Notes under the pieces: model-generated
What the model was told of the DNA's origin: nothing
What the model saw: the letters and a program-made list of their open reading frames with translations, nothing else
The model's database searches: none
Source: Chitinophaga pinensis
GTDB taxonomy: Bacteria > Bacteroidota > Bacteroidia > UKL13-3
Assembly: GCA_945876985.1 (NCBI GenBank)
Contig: CAMCQX010000102.1
Coordinates: 1-6,344 of the forward strand
DNA length: 6,344 nucleotides
Direction of reading: 5' to 3'
In this document: in pieces, positions 6,022-6,344 of the stretch
Position numbering within the stretch: the first letter of the stretch is position 1
How the letters are laid out: each line of letters opens with the position of its first letter
Made by a program: the position numbers and the translations under genes

Positions 6022-6344
6022 TTAGTCGGGAACCTGTAAAAGTCTTATAGAAAAAATAAGTTCACCGAATAAATTTTCCAATTTGATTTCGTATATAATT
6101 CCGTTGGAATAATTTCTCCATTCTGTAGCTGATATAATTACAAAATCTTTATTAAACCATTTTACAAATTCATTAATTCCATTCTCTTTCTCTGAAATAA
6201 GTGTTTGTCTTATAACTGTGTCCTTACTATTTAGCACCCAAATCATTTGAAATTCATTCTCACTAAGCCATGATATTCGACTCGTGGTGTCAGTAAGCTT
6301 TTCTTCAGTAAATTCTATGTTATTATTTAGTAATGAAGATTTGA
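6022..6344 (-). CDS. hypothetical protein, 5' end cut by window
   Basis: The reading frame is open from the window edge through 106 codons to a TAA at 6022. An internal ATG exists at 6246, but the frame continues upstream without a stop (preceding residues include EFTEEKLTDTTSRISWLSEN), so the true start is probably outside the window. The protein reads as a soluble mix of strands and helices (FVKWFNKDFVIISATEW, GIIYEIKLENLFGELIFSIR) with no motif I recognise and no hydrophobic signal in the visible part. It is in the same orientation as the other genes and is followed directly by element C, so it fits the same gene-plus-palindrome unit. Confidence 0.6.
   Translation of the reverse strand, partial: KSSLLNNNIEFTEEKLTDTTSRISWLSENEFQMIWVLNSKDTVIRQTLISEKENGINEFVKWFNKDFVIISATEWRNYSNGIIYEIKLENLFGELIFSIRLLQVPD

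Noticed and set aside
5720..6025. Plus-strand open frame of 101 codons
   Set aside because: It runs antisense through the DUF6364 antitoxin start, its promoter and element C; its sequence is the translated repeat, with no family resemblance.
6022..6246. Taking the ATG at 6246 as the start of the right-edge gene
   Set aside because: The frame stays open to the window edge with protein-like composition, so I treat the gene as 5'-partial; an internal start cannot be fully excluded.

Overview
The window is AT-rich and looks like Bacteroidota DNA. The main evidence is a secreted multidomain protein ending in a type IX secretion (T9SS) sorting domain, found only in that phylum. Promoters of the TTG-N19/20-TAnnTTTG form, absent Shine-Dalgarno sites, and DUF6364/PIN and RHH/MazF toxin-antitoxin pairs agree with this. 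Every gene I accept is on the minus strand, so transcription runs from high to low coordinates.

Layout in transcription order: (1) a 5'-truncated gene of unknown function at the right edge (6344-6022); (2) attC-like palindromic element C (6008-5889); (3) a two-gene toxin-antitoxin operon, DUF6364-type antitoxin then PIN ribonuclease (5811-5139), with a strong promoter; (4) element B (5141-5053), whose terminal TAAC supplies the PIN stop codon; (5) a secreted, beta-rich protein of unknown function, possibly an outer-membrane barrel (5010-4231); (6) element A (4176-4039), with two shorter palindromes nested in its loop; (7) an RHH antitoxin/MazF toxin operon (3967-3412), with a promoter and a candidate operator; (8) a decayed element D (3329-3260); (9) a lipoprotein alpha/beta-hydrolase (3183-2344); (10) a large T9SS cargo protein of PKD/Ig-like repeats (2153 to the left edge, 3'-truncated).

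The most interesting structure is in the right half. Each one- or two-gene unit is followed by an imperfect palindrome of 70-138 bp. In A, B and C this is bounded by TAAC and GTTA, and all genes point the same way. This is the architecture of an integron cassette array without a visible integrase, carrying two toxin-antitoxin modules. The terminal boxes do not fully match the classical attC consensus and no integrase lies in the window. I therefore offer it as a hypothesis; a Bacteroidota intergenic repeat family is the main alternative. The left third (T9SS protein, hydrolase) looks like ordinary chromosomal surface-protein coding sequence.
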